Assembly (NCBI RefSeq): GCF_029269825.1
Contig: NZ_JARJHU010000001.1
Span: forward strand, 945,327 to 1,009,326
DNA length: 64,000 nucleotides
DNA from: Pedobacter sp. JY14-1
Lineage (GTDB): Bacteria > Bacteroidota > Bacteroidia > Sphingobacteriales > Sphingobacteriaceae
Direction of reading: 5' to 3'
In this document: in pieces, positions 18,423-28,611 of the stretch
Position numbering within the stretch: the stretch's first letter is position 1
Layout: every line of letters begins with the position of its first letter
Program-made: the position numbers and the translations under genes
The notes under the pieces: generated by a model
Told to the model about the DNA's origin: nothing
The model's input: only the letters and a program-made list of their open reading frames with translations
Databases searched by the model: none

Positions 18423-18713
18423 GTTGCCGCAATATTTAAGATTTTATTCAACTTTTTGATACCAAAAAGGAATTTTAGGCAGAATTCAGCAAAAAATATA
18501 ATGCGTGCATAATAGCAATACCAAATACCAATTTCATATATGGTATACCATGATCAGCGTTATGATATGAAATTAACAATGTATACAATATATAATTACT
18601 AATTTTTTCAATAAATCAATATAATATTTTTTTTTAAATATTTTTTACTGACTATTGATTGTTAAAACAGCATGAGGTAAATTGGAATTATAAACACATA
18701 CACAATTAACACA
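18423..18713. other. AT-rich intergenic region upstream of the BCAA leader
   Basis: About 290 bases without a coding frame. It is very AT-rich, especially 18590-18660. It contains a nested inverted repeat (18530-18574) described separately. A promoter for the operon must lie in its right part, but no clean TAnnTTTG was found there. Confidence 0.5.
18530..18574. repeat. Nested inverted repeat upstream of the BCAA operon
   Basis: AATTTCATAT (18530-18539) and ATATGAAATT (18565-18574) are perfect 10-base inverted arms. Inside lies a perfect 12-base palindrome ATGGTATACCAT (18540-18551). This may be a regulator site or a cruciform-prone element; no function is shown. Confidence 0.6.
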
Positions 18714-18788
18714 ATGAACAACCTCGTAAACAACGTCATCTTAAACATCATTCTGGTCCTGATTACCGGAAGGAAGGCGGCGCTGTAA
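18714..18788 (+). CDS. Branched-chain amino acid leader peptide (24 residues)
   Basis: Short ORF ATG (18714) to TAA (18786-18788). Of its 24 residues, 12 are Leu, Val or Ile (5 Leu, 4 Ile, 3 Val), concentrated in the block VILNIILVLI at residues 8-17. It precedes an intrinsic terminator and then a full Ile/Leu/Val operon, the classical layout of ilv attenuators. Slow translation through the Ile/Leu/Val codons when charged tRNAs are scarce would uncover an antiterminator. The leader and terminator are directly visible; regulation is inferred from the well-known enterobacterial mechanism. Confidence 0.88.
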   Translation: MNNLVNNVILNIILVLITGRKAAL

Positions 18789-18839
18789 CGAGGTATTTGA
18801 CAATACAAAAAGCGCCACCCAAAAAAGTGGCGCTTTTTT
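18721..18839 (+). promoter_or_regulatory. Transcription attenuator (pairing segments) of the ilv-leu operon
   Basis: Segment 1, ACCTCGT (18721-18727, within the leader ORF), is perfectly complementary to ACGAGGT (18788-18794, over and after the stop codon). GGCGGCGCT (18776-18784) can pair with AGCGCCACC (18811-18819), the left arm of the terminator, with one mismatch, and so acts as antiterminator. A ribosome stalled on Ile/Leu/Val codons would cover segment 1 and favour antitermination. Confidence 0.8.
18806..18839 (+). terminator. Attenuator terminator of the ilv-leu operon
   Basis: Perfect stem AGCGCCAC (18811-18818) / GTGGCGCT (18827-18834), extendable by A-T pairs, with loop CCAAAAAA and six T. 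It sits between leader peptide and ilvE. Confidence 0.93.
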
Positions 18840-18846
18840 AATAAAA

Positions 18847-18876
18847 ACTTGAACCAAAAAAGACTTGAACCAAAAA
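18847..18876 (+). repeat. Short direct repeat between attenuator and ilvE
   Basis: ACTTGAACCAAAAA occurs at 18847-18860 and again at 18863-18876. It lies in the untranslated stretch before the ilvE ATG and makes an in-frame TTG at 18849 look like a start. Confidence 0.7.
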
Positions 18877-18893
18877 TAAACGATAACCAGGGC

Positions 18894-19784
18894 ATGCAGT
18901 ATTTCAATTCAAATACCATAATCTTCCTTAATGGCAGGTTTGAAAAGGCCAGCGGGCCTGCAGCCAGCCTGTACGGGCAGTCATTGCATTATGGCTATTC
19001 TGTATTTGACGGAATGCGTGCTTACAACACCCATAACGGCACCAGAATTTTTAAGGCCAGACAGCATTTTGAACGGCTGGAACAAGCGGCCCGGTTGCTG
19101 AACATCCCATTTAAATGGAATATTGATGAACTATTGAGGAAAGCCTACAAATTACTGGAAATGAATGGACTAAAGGATGCTTACATACGCCCTTTAGTCT
19201 TTTGCGGCCCGAATATGTCTCTTACTGCGCCAGTTTCTTCTTCCATTATGATCTGTGCCTGGAAATGGGACGCTTATCTAGGCCATGAACCACTAAACGT
19301 CTGCATTTCCGGATATGAGCGGCCCAGTCCCCGCTCCTTTCCTGTACAGGCGAAGGTGGGTGGCAATTATGTCAATGCGATTCTGGCTACCCAGGAAGCA
19401 AAAAGCAAGGGGTTTGATGAAGCCTTATTACTTGATGAGTACGGAAACGTGGCACAGGCGCCAGGGGCAAACATCTTTATGGAAAAAAATGGCCGTTTAT
19501 ACACCCCGCCTGAAGGACATATCGTTCCCGGTATCACCAGGGCGACGGTAAGGGAGCTTTGCCGAGTGCTTGATATTGAGCTGACTGAAAAACATCTTGA
19601 TCTGCAAGAACTTTATCACGCAGACAGTGCGTTTTTCTGTGGAACGGCGACCGAAATTGCTGGCATCGGGCGCATTGAAGGCTATCGGATGCCGATGAAA
19701 TGGGAGGATAGTATTGGCGCTGTAATCCAGAGGACTTATCAATCTCTGGTCCTGGAAAAGCAAAACTACGAAGTCATTATATAA
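18894..19784 (+). CDS. ilvE: Branched-chain amino acid aminotransferase
   Basis: PLP enzyme of fold type IV that transfers the amino group between glutamate and the keto acids of Leu, Ile and Val. It is 296 residues from the ATG at 18894 (MQYFNSNT); a TTG 45 bases upstream lies in a direct repeat and is rejected. It shows LHYGYSVFDGMRAY (about 31-44), the PLP lysine Lys154 in QAKVGGNYVNA, the EALLLDEYGNVAQAPGANIF motif (about 175-195) and the PGITRATVREL motif. First structural gene after the attenuator. Confidence 0.93.
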   Translation: MQYFNSNTIIFLNGRFEKASGPAASLYGQSLHYGYSVFDGMRAYNTHNGTRIFKARQHFERLEQAARLLNIPFKWNIDELLRKAYKLLEMNGLKDAYIRPLVFCGPNMSLTAPVSSSIMICAWKWDAYLGHEPLNVCISGYERPSPRSFPVQAKVGGNYVNAILATQEAKSKGFDEALLLDEYGNVAQAPGANIFMEKNGRLYTPPEGHIVPGITRATVRELCRVLDIELTEKHLDLQELYHADSAFFCGTATEIAGIGRIEGYRMPMKWEDSIGAVIQRTYQSLVLEKQNYEVII

Positions 19785-19840
19785 GTAGATCATCTAAAAG
19801 AACAACTATAAATTTAAGCATAACACAACAGACCTAACAT

Positions 19841-21538
19841 ATGTCACAGACACCAGAATTAAACAGATACAGCAAAACGTTTACCCAGGACCCCACACAG
19901 CCGGCTGCGCAAGCTATGCTTTACGGGATAGGATTGACTAAAGAAGATATGGACAAGGCCCAGGTGGGCATTGCCAGCATGGGTTATGACGGAAATACCT
20001 GCAACATGCACCTGAACGGTCTTGCACAGATTGTGAAGGATAGTGTCTGGAAAAATGACATGGTGGGTCTGACCTTTAGCACGATCGGTGTGAGCGACGG
20101 CATGTCTAACGGAACGGAAGGCATGCGCTATTCACTGGTATCGCGTGACGTGATCGCAGACTCCATTGAAACCATTTGCGGCGGGCAATACTATGACGGC
20201 CTGATCACGGTGCCTGGCTGCGACAAGAATATGCCCGGATCGCTGATGGCAATGGGAAGGCTGAACCGGCCGTCAATTATGGTTTATGGAGGCAGTACAC
20301 ACTCGGGTAATTACCAGGGTAAGGCTTTAAACATTGTATCTGCATTCGAGGCCCTCGGACAAAAGCTGGCTGGCAATCTTTCAGAAGAAGATTTTCAAGG
20401 TATCATTAAGCATACCTGTCCGGGAGCAGGTTCCTGTGGTGGCATGTATACGGCCAATACCATGGCTTCCGCTATAGAGGCGTTGGGCATGAGCTTACCT
20501 TATAGTTCCTCTCATCCTGCTGTTAGCCAAGAAAAAAAGGATGAATGTATTGCCGCGGGTAAAGCGATCCGTCTGCTGCTGGAAAAAAACATCCGCCCTT
20601 CTGATATCATGACAGAAAAAGCATTCCATAATGCGCTGGTAATCGTAATGGTACTGGGCGGTTCGACCAATGCAGTATTACACCTGATTGCTATCGCAAA
20701 GGCGGTAGGTGTGAAATTAACACTGGAAGATTTCCAGAAAGTAAGTGACAGCACACCAGTATTAGGTGACCTGAAGCCGAGCGGAGCTTACCTGATGGAA
20801 GATCTGCATGAGATCGGAGGTGTTCCCGCGGTAATGAAATACCTGTTGAAGGTTGGGCTGTTGCACGGTGACTGCCTGACGGTGACCGGAAAAACCCTGG
20901 CAGAGAATGTAGCTGACGCAGTTGACCTGGACTTTGAGACACAGAAAATTATCTTTCCCGTTGAATCCCCAATAAAGGAAACCGGTCACTTGCAAATGTT
21001 GTATGGTAACCTGGCCACTAAGGGTGCAGTAGCTAAGATCAGCGGAAAGGAAGGTGAAAAATTCACCGGCCCGGCGCGGGTATTCGACGGTGAACAGAAC
21101 TTGATCGCCGGTATCCAGAGCGGCAAGGTGAAGCCGGGCGATGTGGTGGTGATCAGGCAAGTGGGGCCTAAAGGCGCACCAGGAATGCCTGAAATGCTCA
21201 AACCAACATCAGTGATCATTGGTGCGGGGTTGGGTAAGACGGTCGCACTGATCACGGACGGTCGCTTCTCCGGTGGTACTCACGGATTTGTGGTCGGCCA
21301 CATTACACCTGAAGCTTTCGAGGGCGGCAATATTGCACTGGTTCACGATAATGATATCATCACGATTGATGCGGTTAACAATACGATTGACGTCCATCTG
21401 TCTGAGGAGGTACTGGCGCAGCGCAGGGCCGTCTGGAAGCAGATGCCGCCTCCGGTCACTAAAGGCGTGCTTTACAAGTACATCAAGCAGGTGAGCAATG
21501 CCAGTGAAGGCTGTGTAACGGATGCTTACAATGAATAA
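19841..21538 (+). CDS. ilvD: Dihydroxy-acid dehydratase
   Basis: Iron-sulfur dehydratase converting dihydroxy acids to the keto acids of valine and isoleucine, 565 residues, cytoplasmic. The cluster ligands are in GCDKNMPG (about residues 126-133) and [13 protein letters not shown] (about 197-209), and the conserved C-terminal [14 protein letters not shown] lies near residue 475. Starts about 56 bases after ilvE. Feeds IlvE and, through ketoisovalerate, the leu genes downstream. Confidence 0.97.
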   Translation: MSQTPELNRYSKTFTQDPTQPAAQAMLYGIGLTKEDMDKAQVGIASMGYDGNTCNMHLNGLAQIVKDSVWKNDMVGLTFSTIGVSDGMSNGTEGMRYSLVSRDVIADSIETICGGQYYDGLITVPGCDKNMPGSLMAMGRLNRPSIMVYGGSTHSGNYQGKALNIVSAFEALGQKLAGNLSEEDFQGIIKHTCPGAGSCGGMYTANTMASAIEALGMSLPYSSSHPAVSQEKKDECIAAGKAIRLLLEKNIRPSDIMTEKAFHNALVIVMVLGGSTNAVLHLIAIAKAVGVKLTLEDFQKVSDSTPVLGDLKPSGAYLMEDLHEIGGVPAVMKYLLKVGLLHGDCLTVTGKTLAENVADAVDLDFETQKIIFPVESPIKETGHLQMLYGNLATKGAVAKISGKEGEKFTGPARVFDGEQNLIAGIQSGKVKPGDVVVIRQVGPKGAPGMPEMLKPTSVIIGAGLGKTVALITDGRFSGGTHGFVVGHITPEAFEGGNIALVHDNDIITIDAVNNTIDVHLSEEVLAQRRAVWKQMPPPVTKGVLYKYIKQVSNASEGCVTDAYNE

Positions 21539-21573
21539 TGAATGAAGCTGAAACCCCTATAAATAACTAAACA

Positions 21574-23313
21574 ATGGAAACAATACAAGCAGAATCAAAT
21601 ACTTTGACAGCGCCTGAAAAAACGGTAACCGTTTCAGGGTCTGTTGCTTTATTGGAAGGATTGATTGCTGAAGGCGTAGATACCATCTTCGGCTATCCGG
21701 GTGGTGCCATCATGCCAATCTATGATGCACTCTATGACTATACAGATAAGCTGAAACACATACTGGTCCGTCATGAACAAGGTGCTACGCATGCGGCTCA
21801 GGGCTATGCCCGTACCTCCGGGCATGTAGGTGTGGCTTTTGCCACCAGTGGCCCCGGAGCGACCAACCTGGTCACGGGTCTGGCCGATGCCCAGATTGAC
21901 AGTACACCGATGGTCTGTATCACCGGACAAGTATTTGCCCATCTGCTGGGTACAGATGCATTTCAGGAAACGGATGTGATCAACATCACCACACCCGTGA
22001 CCAAATGGAACTACCAGATTACGGATGCTACGGAAATACCCAGCGTACTGGCCAAAGCATTTTATATTGCCCGCAGTGGCAGGCCAGGACCGGTATTGAT
22101 TGACATTACCAAGAATGCACAGCTCCAGCTTTTTGAGTATGAAGGATATACTGCCTGTGAACACATCCGCAGTTACAGGCCGAAACCAAACATACGTAAA
22201 GAATACATCGAACAGGCGGCTGAACTGATCAATTCGGCGAAGAAACCATTTGTTTTATTTGGTCAGGGCGTATTGCTGGGCAATGCTGAAGCTGAGTTCC
22301 AAGCCTTTATAGAAAAGACCGGCATTCCTGCCGCATGGACTATTTTGGGTGCCGGAGCGATTCCGACTGATCATCCTTTGAACGTGGGTATGCTCGGTAT
22401 GCACGGTAATTACGGCCCGAATGTACAAACCAATTCTTGTGACGTTTTAATTGCGATCGGAATGCGTTTTGACGACAGGGTTACAGGAAGACTGGACAAA
22501 TATGCGAAACAGGCAAAAGTGATCCACCTTGATATTGATCCGGCAGAGATCGACAAGAATGTAAAGGCCGATGTGCCGGTATGGGGAGACTGTAAAGAGA
22601 CCCTGCCTCTGCTGACCGCGCTGGCAGAACAGAAAGAACATACAGAATGGCTGGCTGAGTTCCGCGCTTATGACAAGGCAGAACGCGAAGCTGTGATTGA
22701 AAAAGAATTGAACCCCGGTGAGGGTGAGATGACCATGGGCGAAGTGCTCAATAAATTAAATGAGCTCACAGGCGGAAATGCTGTAATCGTTACGGATGTG
22801 GGTCAGCACCAGATGGTGGCCTGCCGGTATGCCAGGTTTAACGAAACGAGAAGCAACATTACGAGCGGTGGACTGGGCACAATGGGCTTTGGCCTTCCTG
22901 CGGCGATCGGCGCGAAGTTTGGAGCCCCTGACCGTACGGTTGTGGCGATCATCGGTGATGGCGGGTTCCAGATGACCTGCCAGGAACTTGGCACCATTAT
23001 GCAAAGCGGAGTCAATGTAAAGATCCTGATCCTGAACAACAGGTTCCTGGGCATGGTGCGTCAGTGGCAGCAGCTATTCCATGACAAACGCTATTCGTTT
23101 GTGGACATTACCAGCCCGGATTTCGTCAAGCTGGCCGACGCCTATTACATTGCCGGGAAGAAAGTGACGGAGCGCGACGACCTTGGAAATGCGCTGAAGG
23201 AAATGCTCGACCATGACGGCTCTTATCTCCTGGAGGTAATGGTAGCCAAGGAAAATAACGTTTTCCCGATGGTTCCGCAGGGAAGCAGTGTAAGTGAGAT
23301 CAGACTTAAATAA
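21574..23313 (+). CDS. ilvB: Acetolactate synthase large subunit
   Basis: Thiamine-diphosphate enzyme condensing pyruvate with pyruvate or 2-oxobutyrate, the first common step to Val, Leu and Ile. It is 579 residues with three ThDP-fold domains: the catalytic glutamate region VRHEQGATHAAQGYAR (about 63-78), the central FAD/nucleotide domain, and the ThDP-binding motif GDGGFQMTCQEL ending in NNRF (about 454-491). It works with the regulatory subunit encoded 10 bases downstream of its stop. The first about 20 residues are a non-conserved tail. Confidence 0.97.
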   Translation: METIQAESNTLTAPEKTVTVSGSVALLEGLIAEGVDTIFGYPGGAIMPIYDALYDYTDKLKHILVRHEQGATHAAQGYARTSGHVGVAFATSGPGATNLVTGLADAQIDSTPMVCITGQVFAHLLGTDAFQETDVINITTPVTKWNYQITDATEIPSVLAKAFYIARSGRPGPVLIDITKNAQLQLFEYEGYTACEHIRSYRPKPNIRKEYIEQAAELINSAKKPFVLFGQGVLLGNAEAEFQAFIEKTGIPAAWTILGAGAIPTDHPLNVGMLGMHGNYGPNVQTNSCDVLIAIGMRFDDRVTGRLDKYAKQAKVIHLDIDPAEIDKNVKADVPVWGDCKETLPLLTALAEQKEHTEWLAEFRAYDKAEREAVIEKELNPGEGEMTMGEVLNKLNELTGGNAVIVTDVGQHQMVACRYARFNETRSNITSGGLGTMGFGLPAAIGAKFGAPDRTVVAIIGDGGFQMTCQELGTIMQSGVNVKILILNNRFLGMVRQWQQLFHDKRYSFVDITSPDFVKLADAYYIAGKKVTERDDLGNALKEMLDHDGSYLLEVMVAKENNVFPMVPQGSSVSEIRLK

Positions 23314-23323
23314 CCGAAGCATC

Positions 23324-23938
23324 ATGAGTAATTCAAACGAAACAGATAACGGAAAACAAGAGTTTACCATTACCGCATATACAGAGAACCGCATCGGCAT
23401 CCTGAACCGCATAGCAATCATTTTCTCCCGCAGGAAGATCAACATTGAGAGTCTTAACACCTCTCCTTCTGAAATTGAGCACATTCACAGATTCAATATC
23501 GTGATTCATGAAACCGAGGAAGTGGTCAGCAAGCTGGCCAGGCAGATCGAAAAGCAGGTAGAAGTACTGAAAGTATATTATAACCGGAACGAAGACATCA
23601 TCTGGCAGGAAATGGCCCTGTATAAGGTACCTACTGATGTAATTGCAGAAAAGGTGCTGGTAGAACGCCTGCTGCGTGAGAACGGTGCACGTGTAGTGGT
23701 GATCCGCAAGGATTATACGGTGTTTGAGACCACGGGCCACCGGGAGGAAACGGACAAACTGATCGAAGTATTGCAACCCTATGGTCTGATTGAATTCGTA
23801 CGCAGTGCAAGGGTGGCCATCATCAAGGACAGTGAAGGCTTCAACCGTAAGCTCAGGGAATTCGAGCGCCGGGAGCCTGGTGAAGAAGTCATTGAAAATG
23901 AGTATCTTGATCAGCCAAAAAATGTATTCAGCATGTAA
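23324..23938 (+). CDS. ilvN: Acetolactate synthase small (regulatory) subunit
   Basis: Feedback-regulatory partner of IlvB, 204 residues from the ATG at 23324. An N-terminal ACT domain (about residues 14-85) has the conserved TENRIGILNRIAIIFSRRKINIESL, followed by the small-subunit C-terminal domain (about 95-170). Valine usually binds at the ACT dimer interface. A longer frame to 23294 overlaps ilvB and is unlikely. Its stop overlaps the DinB-like ATG (TAATG). Confidence 0.93.
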   Translation: MSNSNETDNGKQEFTITAYTENRIGILNRIAIIFSRRKINIESLNTSPSEIEHIHRFNIVIHETEEVVSKLARQIEKQVEVLKVYYNRNEDIIWQEMALYKVPTDVIAEKVLVERLLRENGARVVVIRKDYTVFETTGHREETDKLIEVLQPYGLIEFVRSARVAIIKDSEGFNRKLREFERREPGEEVIENEYLDQPKNVFSM

Positions 23939-24423
23939 TGCCGAAAATAACAATGAAACACCATTTATTAACCATAATCAGGCAGACAAGAGAAAACTTT
24001 ATCCGGTTGGTGGAGTCATGCTCACCTGAAGAGCTGAATGCGGTGCCGCGAGGTTTCAACAATAATGTGATCTGGAACTTTGGTCATATTGCCGCCAGTC
24101 AGCAGCTGCTTTGCTATCTAGCGGCGGGCGCGGTCCCGATAGTGGATGAAAAGATCATCAGCAGTTACAGAAAAGGCACGCGGCCTGAGGGTTTTGTCGG
24201 TCTGGCTGAAATTGAAGAACTAACAGTCCTGATGCGAAGTACAATAGACAGCTTGTCTGCAGACCTGGACACGGGGATCTTTGACAATTATAAAGCATTC
24301 ACTACTAGCTACGGGGTTGAATTGAAAAATGTGGCTGACGCGGTACAGTTCTTTGCTGTTCACGATGCCTATCATTATGGAATAGCCTCTGCCATTAAGA
24401 AAGTAATCAACACAAATCAATAA
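23938..24423 (+). CDS. DinB-like four-helix metalloprotein in the BCAA operon
   Basis: 161 residues, DinB superfamily (DinB_2 type): a four-helix bundle with three metal-binding histidines, here in FGHIAAS (about residue 44) and in HDAYHYG near residues 142-146. Members include bacillithiol- or mycothiol-dependent transferases and many of unknown role. It is inserted between ilvN and ilvC with its start overlapping the ilvN stop, so it is translationally coupled to biosynthetic genes, but nothing in the sequence shows a step in the pathway. An alternative ATG follows at codon 6 (MKHHLL). Confidence 0.78.
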   Translation: MPKITMKHHLLTIIRQTRENFIRLVESCSPEELNAVPRGFNNNVIWNFGHIAASQQLLCYLAAGAVPIVDEKIISSYRKGTRPEGFVGLAEIEELTVLMRSTIDSLSADLDTGIFDNYKAFTTSYGVELKNVADAVQFFAVHDAYHYGIASAIKKVINTNQ

Positions 24424-24459
24424 AACATAAAAGTATCTTAATCAAAAAAATAAAAAACG

Positions 24460-25941
24460 ATGTCAAATTATTTTAACACACTACCACTCAGAGAACAATT
24501 GAACCAATTGGGCGTTTGCGAATTCATGGACAATGCCGAATTCCTGGATGGCGTAAATGTACTGAAAGGAAAAAAGCTGGTGATCGTTGGATGCGGTGCG
24601 CAGGGCCTCAACCAGGGCCTGAACCTGAGGGATAGTGGATTAAATGTAAGCTATGCGCTGCGTAAGGAAGCCATTGAAGGCAAAAGGGATTCCTGGAAAA
24701 ATGCCACTGAAAACAGTTTTACGGTAGGCACCTATGAGGAACTGATCCCGGATGCTGATGTGGTCATCAACCTAACACCTGACAAACAACATACCTCAGT
24801 TGTGAATGCAGTGATGCCATTGATGAAGCAAGGGTCTACCCTGCTGTACTCACATGGATTTAACATTGTTGAGGAAGGCATGCAGATCCGTAAGGACATT
24901 ACCGTAATTATGGTTGCTCCTAAATGTCCGGGCAGTGAGGTAAGGGCAGAATACGTAAGGGGATTTGGCGTACCTACCCTCATCGCGGTACACCCCGAGA
25001 ACGATCCGGAAGGAAAGGGACTTGCCCAGGCTAAAGCATACTGCGTAGGAACCGGCGGCCACAGGGCTGGTGTACTGAGGTCTTCATTCGTAGCAGAAGT
25101 GAAATCTGACCTGATGGGCGAGCAGACCATTCTTTGCGGATTGCTGCAAACTGGCTCTATCCTGTCATTTGACAAAATGGTAGAAAAAGGCATTGATCCG
25201 GCTTATGCCTCCAAACTGGTACAATATGGCGTAGAGGTCGTTACAGAAGCTTTGAAACACGGTGGTGTATCGGGCATGATGGACCGCCTGAGCAATCCAG
25301 CCAAAATCAAAGCCTATGAAGTTTCTGAAGAACTGAAGAACATCATGCGTCCTTTGTTCCAGAAGCACCAGGACGATATCATGAGCGGCGAGTTTAGCCG
25401 GGTAATGATGGAGGACTGGGCCAACGGTGACAAAAACCTGCTGACCTGGCGTGCAGCTACAGGAGAAACTGCCTTTGAAAAGACCCCTGCAGGAAATATG
25501 AAGATCGCAGAGCAGGAATACTTTGACAATGCTTTGTTGCTGGTTGCCTTTGTAAGGGCCGGTGTAGAGCTGGCATTTGAAACCATGGTTGAAGCAGGCA
25601 TCAAACCTGAATCCGCTTATTATGAGTCATTGCACGAAACACCGCTGATCGCAAACACCATCGCACGTAAAAAACTGTTTGAAATGAACCGCGTGATCTC
25701 TGATACCGCAGAATACGGTTGCTACCTGTTTGACCATGCCTGCAAACCATTGCTGGCAGACTTCATGACCAGGGTGGAAACAGATCTGATCGGAAAGAAC
25801 TTCAATGAAGGTAAGGACAACGGTGTTGACAACGTGACTTTAATCACCGTGAATGAGGCTTTGCGTTCGCATCAGGTTGAGATTGTCGGTGCGCGTTTGA
25901 GAAAAGCGATGACTGCGATGAAATCCATCAAAACTGCATAA
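24460..25941 (+). CDS. ilvC: Ketol-acid reductoisomerase, class II (long form)
   Basis: NADPH- and Mg-dependent enzyme that rearranges and reduces acetohydroxy acids, 493 residues, which is the long class II form as in E. coli. It has the NADP-binding [17 protein letters not shown] motif (about residues 45-61), the YSHGFNI metal region, [13 protein letters not shown], and duplicated C-terminal knotted helical domains ([13 protein letters not shown] near residue 412). Three bases separate it from the ABC ATPase gene. Confidence 0.97.
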   Translation: MSNYFNTLPLREQLNQLGVCEFMDNAEFLDGVNVLKGKKLVIVGCGAQGLNQGLNLRDSGLNVSYALRKEAIEGKRDSWKNATENSFTVGTYEELIPDADVVINLTPDKQHTSVVNAVMPLMKQGSTLLYSHGFNIVEEGMQIRKDITVIMVAPKCPGSEVRAEYVRGFGVPTLIAVHPENDPEGKGLAQAKAYCVGTGGHRAGVLRSSFVAEVKSDLMGEQTILCGLLQTGSILSFDKMVEKGIDPAYASKLVQYGVEVVTEALKHGGVSGMMDRLSNPAKIKAYEVSEELKNIMRPLFQKHQDDIMSGEFSRVMMEDWANGDKNLLTWRAATGETAFEKTPAGNMKIAEQEYFDNALLLVAFVRAGVELAFETMVEAGIKPESAYYESLHETPLIANTIARKKLFEMNRVISDTAEYGCYLFDHACKPLLADFMTRVETDLIGKNFNEGKDNGVDNVTLITVNEALRSHQVEIVGARLRKAMTAMKSIKTA

Positions 25942-25944
25942 GAA

Positions 25945-27435
25945 ATGTCGGAACCTTTCGTCCATATCAGCAACCTTGAAGTGAGGTACCGCCATCAGAC
26001 GGTACTGAAGGGCCTGGAATGGAAGATCAATTATGGAGACAACTGGCTGATCTGTGGCGACAGCGGGAGCGGTAAGACTTCGCTTGGAAAGGCGATTGCC
26101 GGGCTAGCGCCCTTCAGCGGGAAAATCGAAATCGGTTTCAACCCGCTCAGTCCGTTGCCTCCATTGGTATATTATATAGCAAACTGGTACCAGTTTAAAG
26201 ACCTTGAAGGTCAGTCTAACTTTTATTACCAGCAGCGTTATAATACCTGGTCAGTAGAAGTGACTGCTACGATACAGGCCGAACTGGAGCGTTTTGGTGC
26301 TGAGCATGGTCTCAGCTTTTCTGACGTAGAAGATATACTCAAAAAGCTGGGCTATTCAGAACTGAAGGACTCCACGCTCATTCAGCTGTCTAGCGGTGAG
26401 CATAAGAAACTCCAGCTGATCAAAGCCATCTGGCTGGCTCCGCAGTTACTGGTGCTGGACCAGCCTTACAACGGATTAGATAAAAATTCGAGGCAAAACC
26501 TGAACATATTGCTGGACCAACTGGCTGCTGAAGGTACCCAACTGGTCCTGATCGGCAACGACGCCGAACTGCCTGCATGTATTACCCGCTATGCCGAGAT
26601 TGTAGGGGGCAGACTAAGGGAAGTTTCAGAATACGAAAGGTTACAGGATTATACTACTGTCATTGCAGAAGAACTGCCCGAGTTCCTGAATGCCCATCCT
26701 GTGCATGATCATCCGGGAGATATCATCAGTATGCGGAACGTCAACATCAGTTATGGGGAAAAACAAGTCCTGAAAGACATCAACTGGCAGGTGAAGGCCG
26801 GGGAAAAGTGGTTACTCCAGGGGCATAACGGCTCGGGGAAATCGACTTTGCTGAGCCTGATCTGCGGGGACCATCCGCAAGCCTATGCCAATGATTATTC
26901 CCTTTTCGGGCAAAAGCGGGGAACGGGTGAAAGCATCTGGGAGATCAAAGCGAAGATCGGACTGATCTCACCTGAGCTGCACTGGTACTTTGACCGCTCT
27001 GCAACGGTGTGGCAAACTGTAGCTTCGGGTTTCTATGACAGTTCCGGTCTGTTCTGCGATCCGGGATCATTAAAACACCAGAAGACAGGTGAGCTGCTGG
27101 CTTATCTGGGGCTGACTGCTTATGGCAACACACTGATGAATGAGCTGCCGCTCGGCAAGCAGCGACTGGCTCTATTGGGCCGTACTATTATTAAGAATCC
27201 TGAACTGCTGATACTTGATGAACCCTGTCAGGGTCTGGACATCCAGCAGACCAGGCATTTTAATGAACTGGTAGACCGGCTTTGCGGGAACAATGGCACT
27301 ACACTGATCTATGTAGGGCATTTCGAATCCCAGCTACCTGATTGTATCGAGAAAAAAATTATATTGGAAAACGGAAAAGTAAAAGCCGTAGAAGAAATTA
27401 AAAAAACAGAGCATTATGTTACACGATCCGAATAG
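25945..27435 (+). CDS. Double ABC ATPase (ModF/PhrA-like), soluble, in the BCAA operon
   Basis: 496 residues, two ABC nucleotide-binding domains and no membrane segment. Domain 1 has Walker [10 protein letters not shown] (38-46), signature LSSGE (148-152) and a Walker B in which the catalytic glutamate is replaced by glutamine (LDQ, Gln173). Domain 2 has Walker [10 protein letters not shown] (293-301), a degenerate signature LPLGK (401-405) and an intact Walker B LDE (Glu426). If the two domains pair head to tail, one composite site is canonical and the other degenerate. E. coli ModF/PhrA has the same layout, but its role is unclear. It overlaps leuA by 20 bases, so it belongs to the operon; no partner permease is present. 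Confidence 0.75.
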   Translation: MSEPFVHISNLEVRYRHQTVLKGLEWKINYGDNWLICGDSGSGKTSLGKAIAGLAPFSGKIEIGFNPLSPLPPLVYYIANWYQFKDLEGQSNFYYQQRYNTWSVEVTATIQAELERFGAEHGLSFSDVEDILKKLGYSELKDSTLIQLSSGEHKKLQLIKAIWLAPQLLVLDQPYNGLDKNSRQNLNILLDQLAAEGTQLVLIGNDAELPACITRYAEIVGGRLREVSEYERLQDYTTVIAEELPEFLNAHPVHDHPGDIISMRNVNISYGEKQVLKDINWQVKAGEKWLLQGHNGSGKSTLLSLICGDHPQAYANDYSLFGQKRGTGESIWEIKAKIGLISPELHWYFDRSATVWQTVASGFYDSSGLFCDPGSLKHQKTGELLAYLGLTAYGNTLMNELPLGKQRLALLGRTIIKNPELLILDEPCQGLDIQQTRHFNELVDRLCGNNGTTLIYVGHFESQLPDCIEKKIILENGKVKAVEEIKKTEHYVTRSE

Positions 27436-28579
27436 AGTTTATGTATTTGACACCACCTTAAGGGACGGTGAGCAGGTACCGGGATGCCAGTTGACAACCC
27501 CTGAAAAGATTGAGATTGCCAAAGAACTGGAAACACTTGGCGTGGACATCATTGAGGCAGGTTTCCCGATTTCCAGCCCCGGCGATTTCCAGAGCGTAGT
27601 AGAAATATCAAAAGCAGTTTCTGAACCGATCATTTGTGCGCTGACACGTGCCAACAAAGGAGATATTGATTCGGCGGTTGCTGCGCTGAAATACGCAAAA
27701 CGTCCAAGGATACATACCGGCATCGGCTCTTCTGACATGCACATTAAGCATAAGTTCAACAGTACCCGGGAAGAGATCCTGGCGCGTGGCGTGGAGGCGG
27801 TAAAATATGCGAAACAATTTGTAGAAGACATTGAATTCTATGCAGAAGACGCCGGACGCGCGGATATCCATTTCCTGGCGCAGATGGTAGAGGCTGTGAT
27901 CGCAGCCGGCGCTACCGTAGTGAATATTCCGGATACCAATGGTTATTGCCTGCCGGACCAGTATGGCAGTAAGATCCGCTTTCTGAAGGAAAACGTAAAG
28001 AACATTGACCAGGCCATTATTTCTGTGCATTGTCACAATGACCTGGGTCTGGCGACAGCCAATTCGGTTGCAGGCCTGCAAAACGGAGCCAGGCAGATCG
28101 AAGGTACGATCAATGGCATTGGTGAGCGCGCGGGGAATACTTCCATCGAAGAGGTAGTGATGATTCTGAAAACCCACCAGTCGCTTGGACTGCATACCAA
28201 TATCAACTCCAAGAATTTCTATGAGCTAAGCCGTATGGTGAGCTCGCAGATGCGCATGCCTGTGCAACCTAACAAGGCGATCGTTGGTGCAAATGCCTTT
28301 GCACACAGCTCTGGTATCCATCAGGACGGGTTCCTGAAAAACAGGGAGAATTATGAAATCATTAAACCGGAAGACGTCGGTTTTCCAAGTGCCAGCATTG
28401 TGCTGACTGCACGAAGCGGAAGGCATGCCCTTAAGTTCCACCTGGAGCGCCTGGGCTTTAACCTGAGCAAGGAAGAACTGGCCGATGCCTATCACCGCTT
28501 CCTGACACTGGCAGACAGTAAACTGGACATCAATGATGAGGACCTGACACTGATGATGAATAGTCAGCAGGTAGTATAA
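27416..28579 (+). CDS. leuA: 2-isopropylmalate synthase, short form without regulatory domain
   Basis: Condenses acetyl-CoA with 2-ketoisovalerate, the committing step to leucine. It is 387 residues: the DRE-TIM barrel starts with [13 protein letters not shown] (about 11-23), continues with [13 protein letters not shown] (metal ligands, about 203-215) and [10 protein letters not shown] (about 239-248). The protein ends before the C-terminal leucine-binding LeuA dimer domain, which full-length enzymes of about 510 residues carry. The regulatory domain is present in the paralogue at 30629-32146. Confidence 0.93.
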   Translation: MLHDPNRVYVFDTTLRDGEQVPGCQLTTPEKIEIAKELETLGVDIIEAGFPISSPGDFQSVVEISKAVSEPIICALTRANKGDIDSAVAALKYAKRPRIHTGIGSSDMHIKHKFNSTREEILARGVEAVKYAKQFVEDIEFYAEDAGRADIHFLAQMVEAVIAAGATVVNIPDTNGYCLPDQYGSKIRFLKENVKNIDQAIISVHCHNDLGLATANSVAGLQNGARQIEGTINGIGERAGNTSIEEVVMILKTHQSLGLHTNINSKNFYELSRMVSSQMRMPVQPNKAIVGANAFAHSSGIHQDGFLKNRENYEIIKPEDVGFPSASIVLTARSGRHALKFHLERLGFNLSKEELADAYHRFLTLADSKLDINDEDLTLMMNSQQVV

Positions 28580-28611
28580 CGAGAAAAGAACAACAACAAA
28601 ATAGAGTTAAA

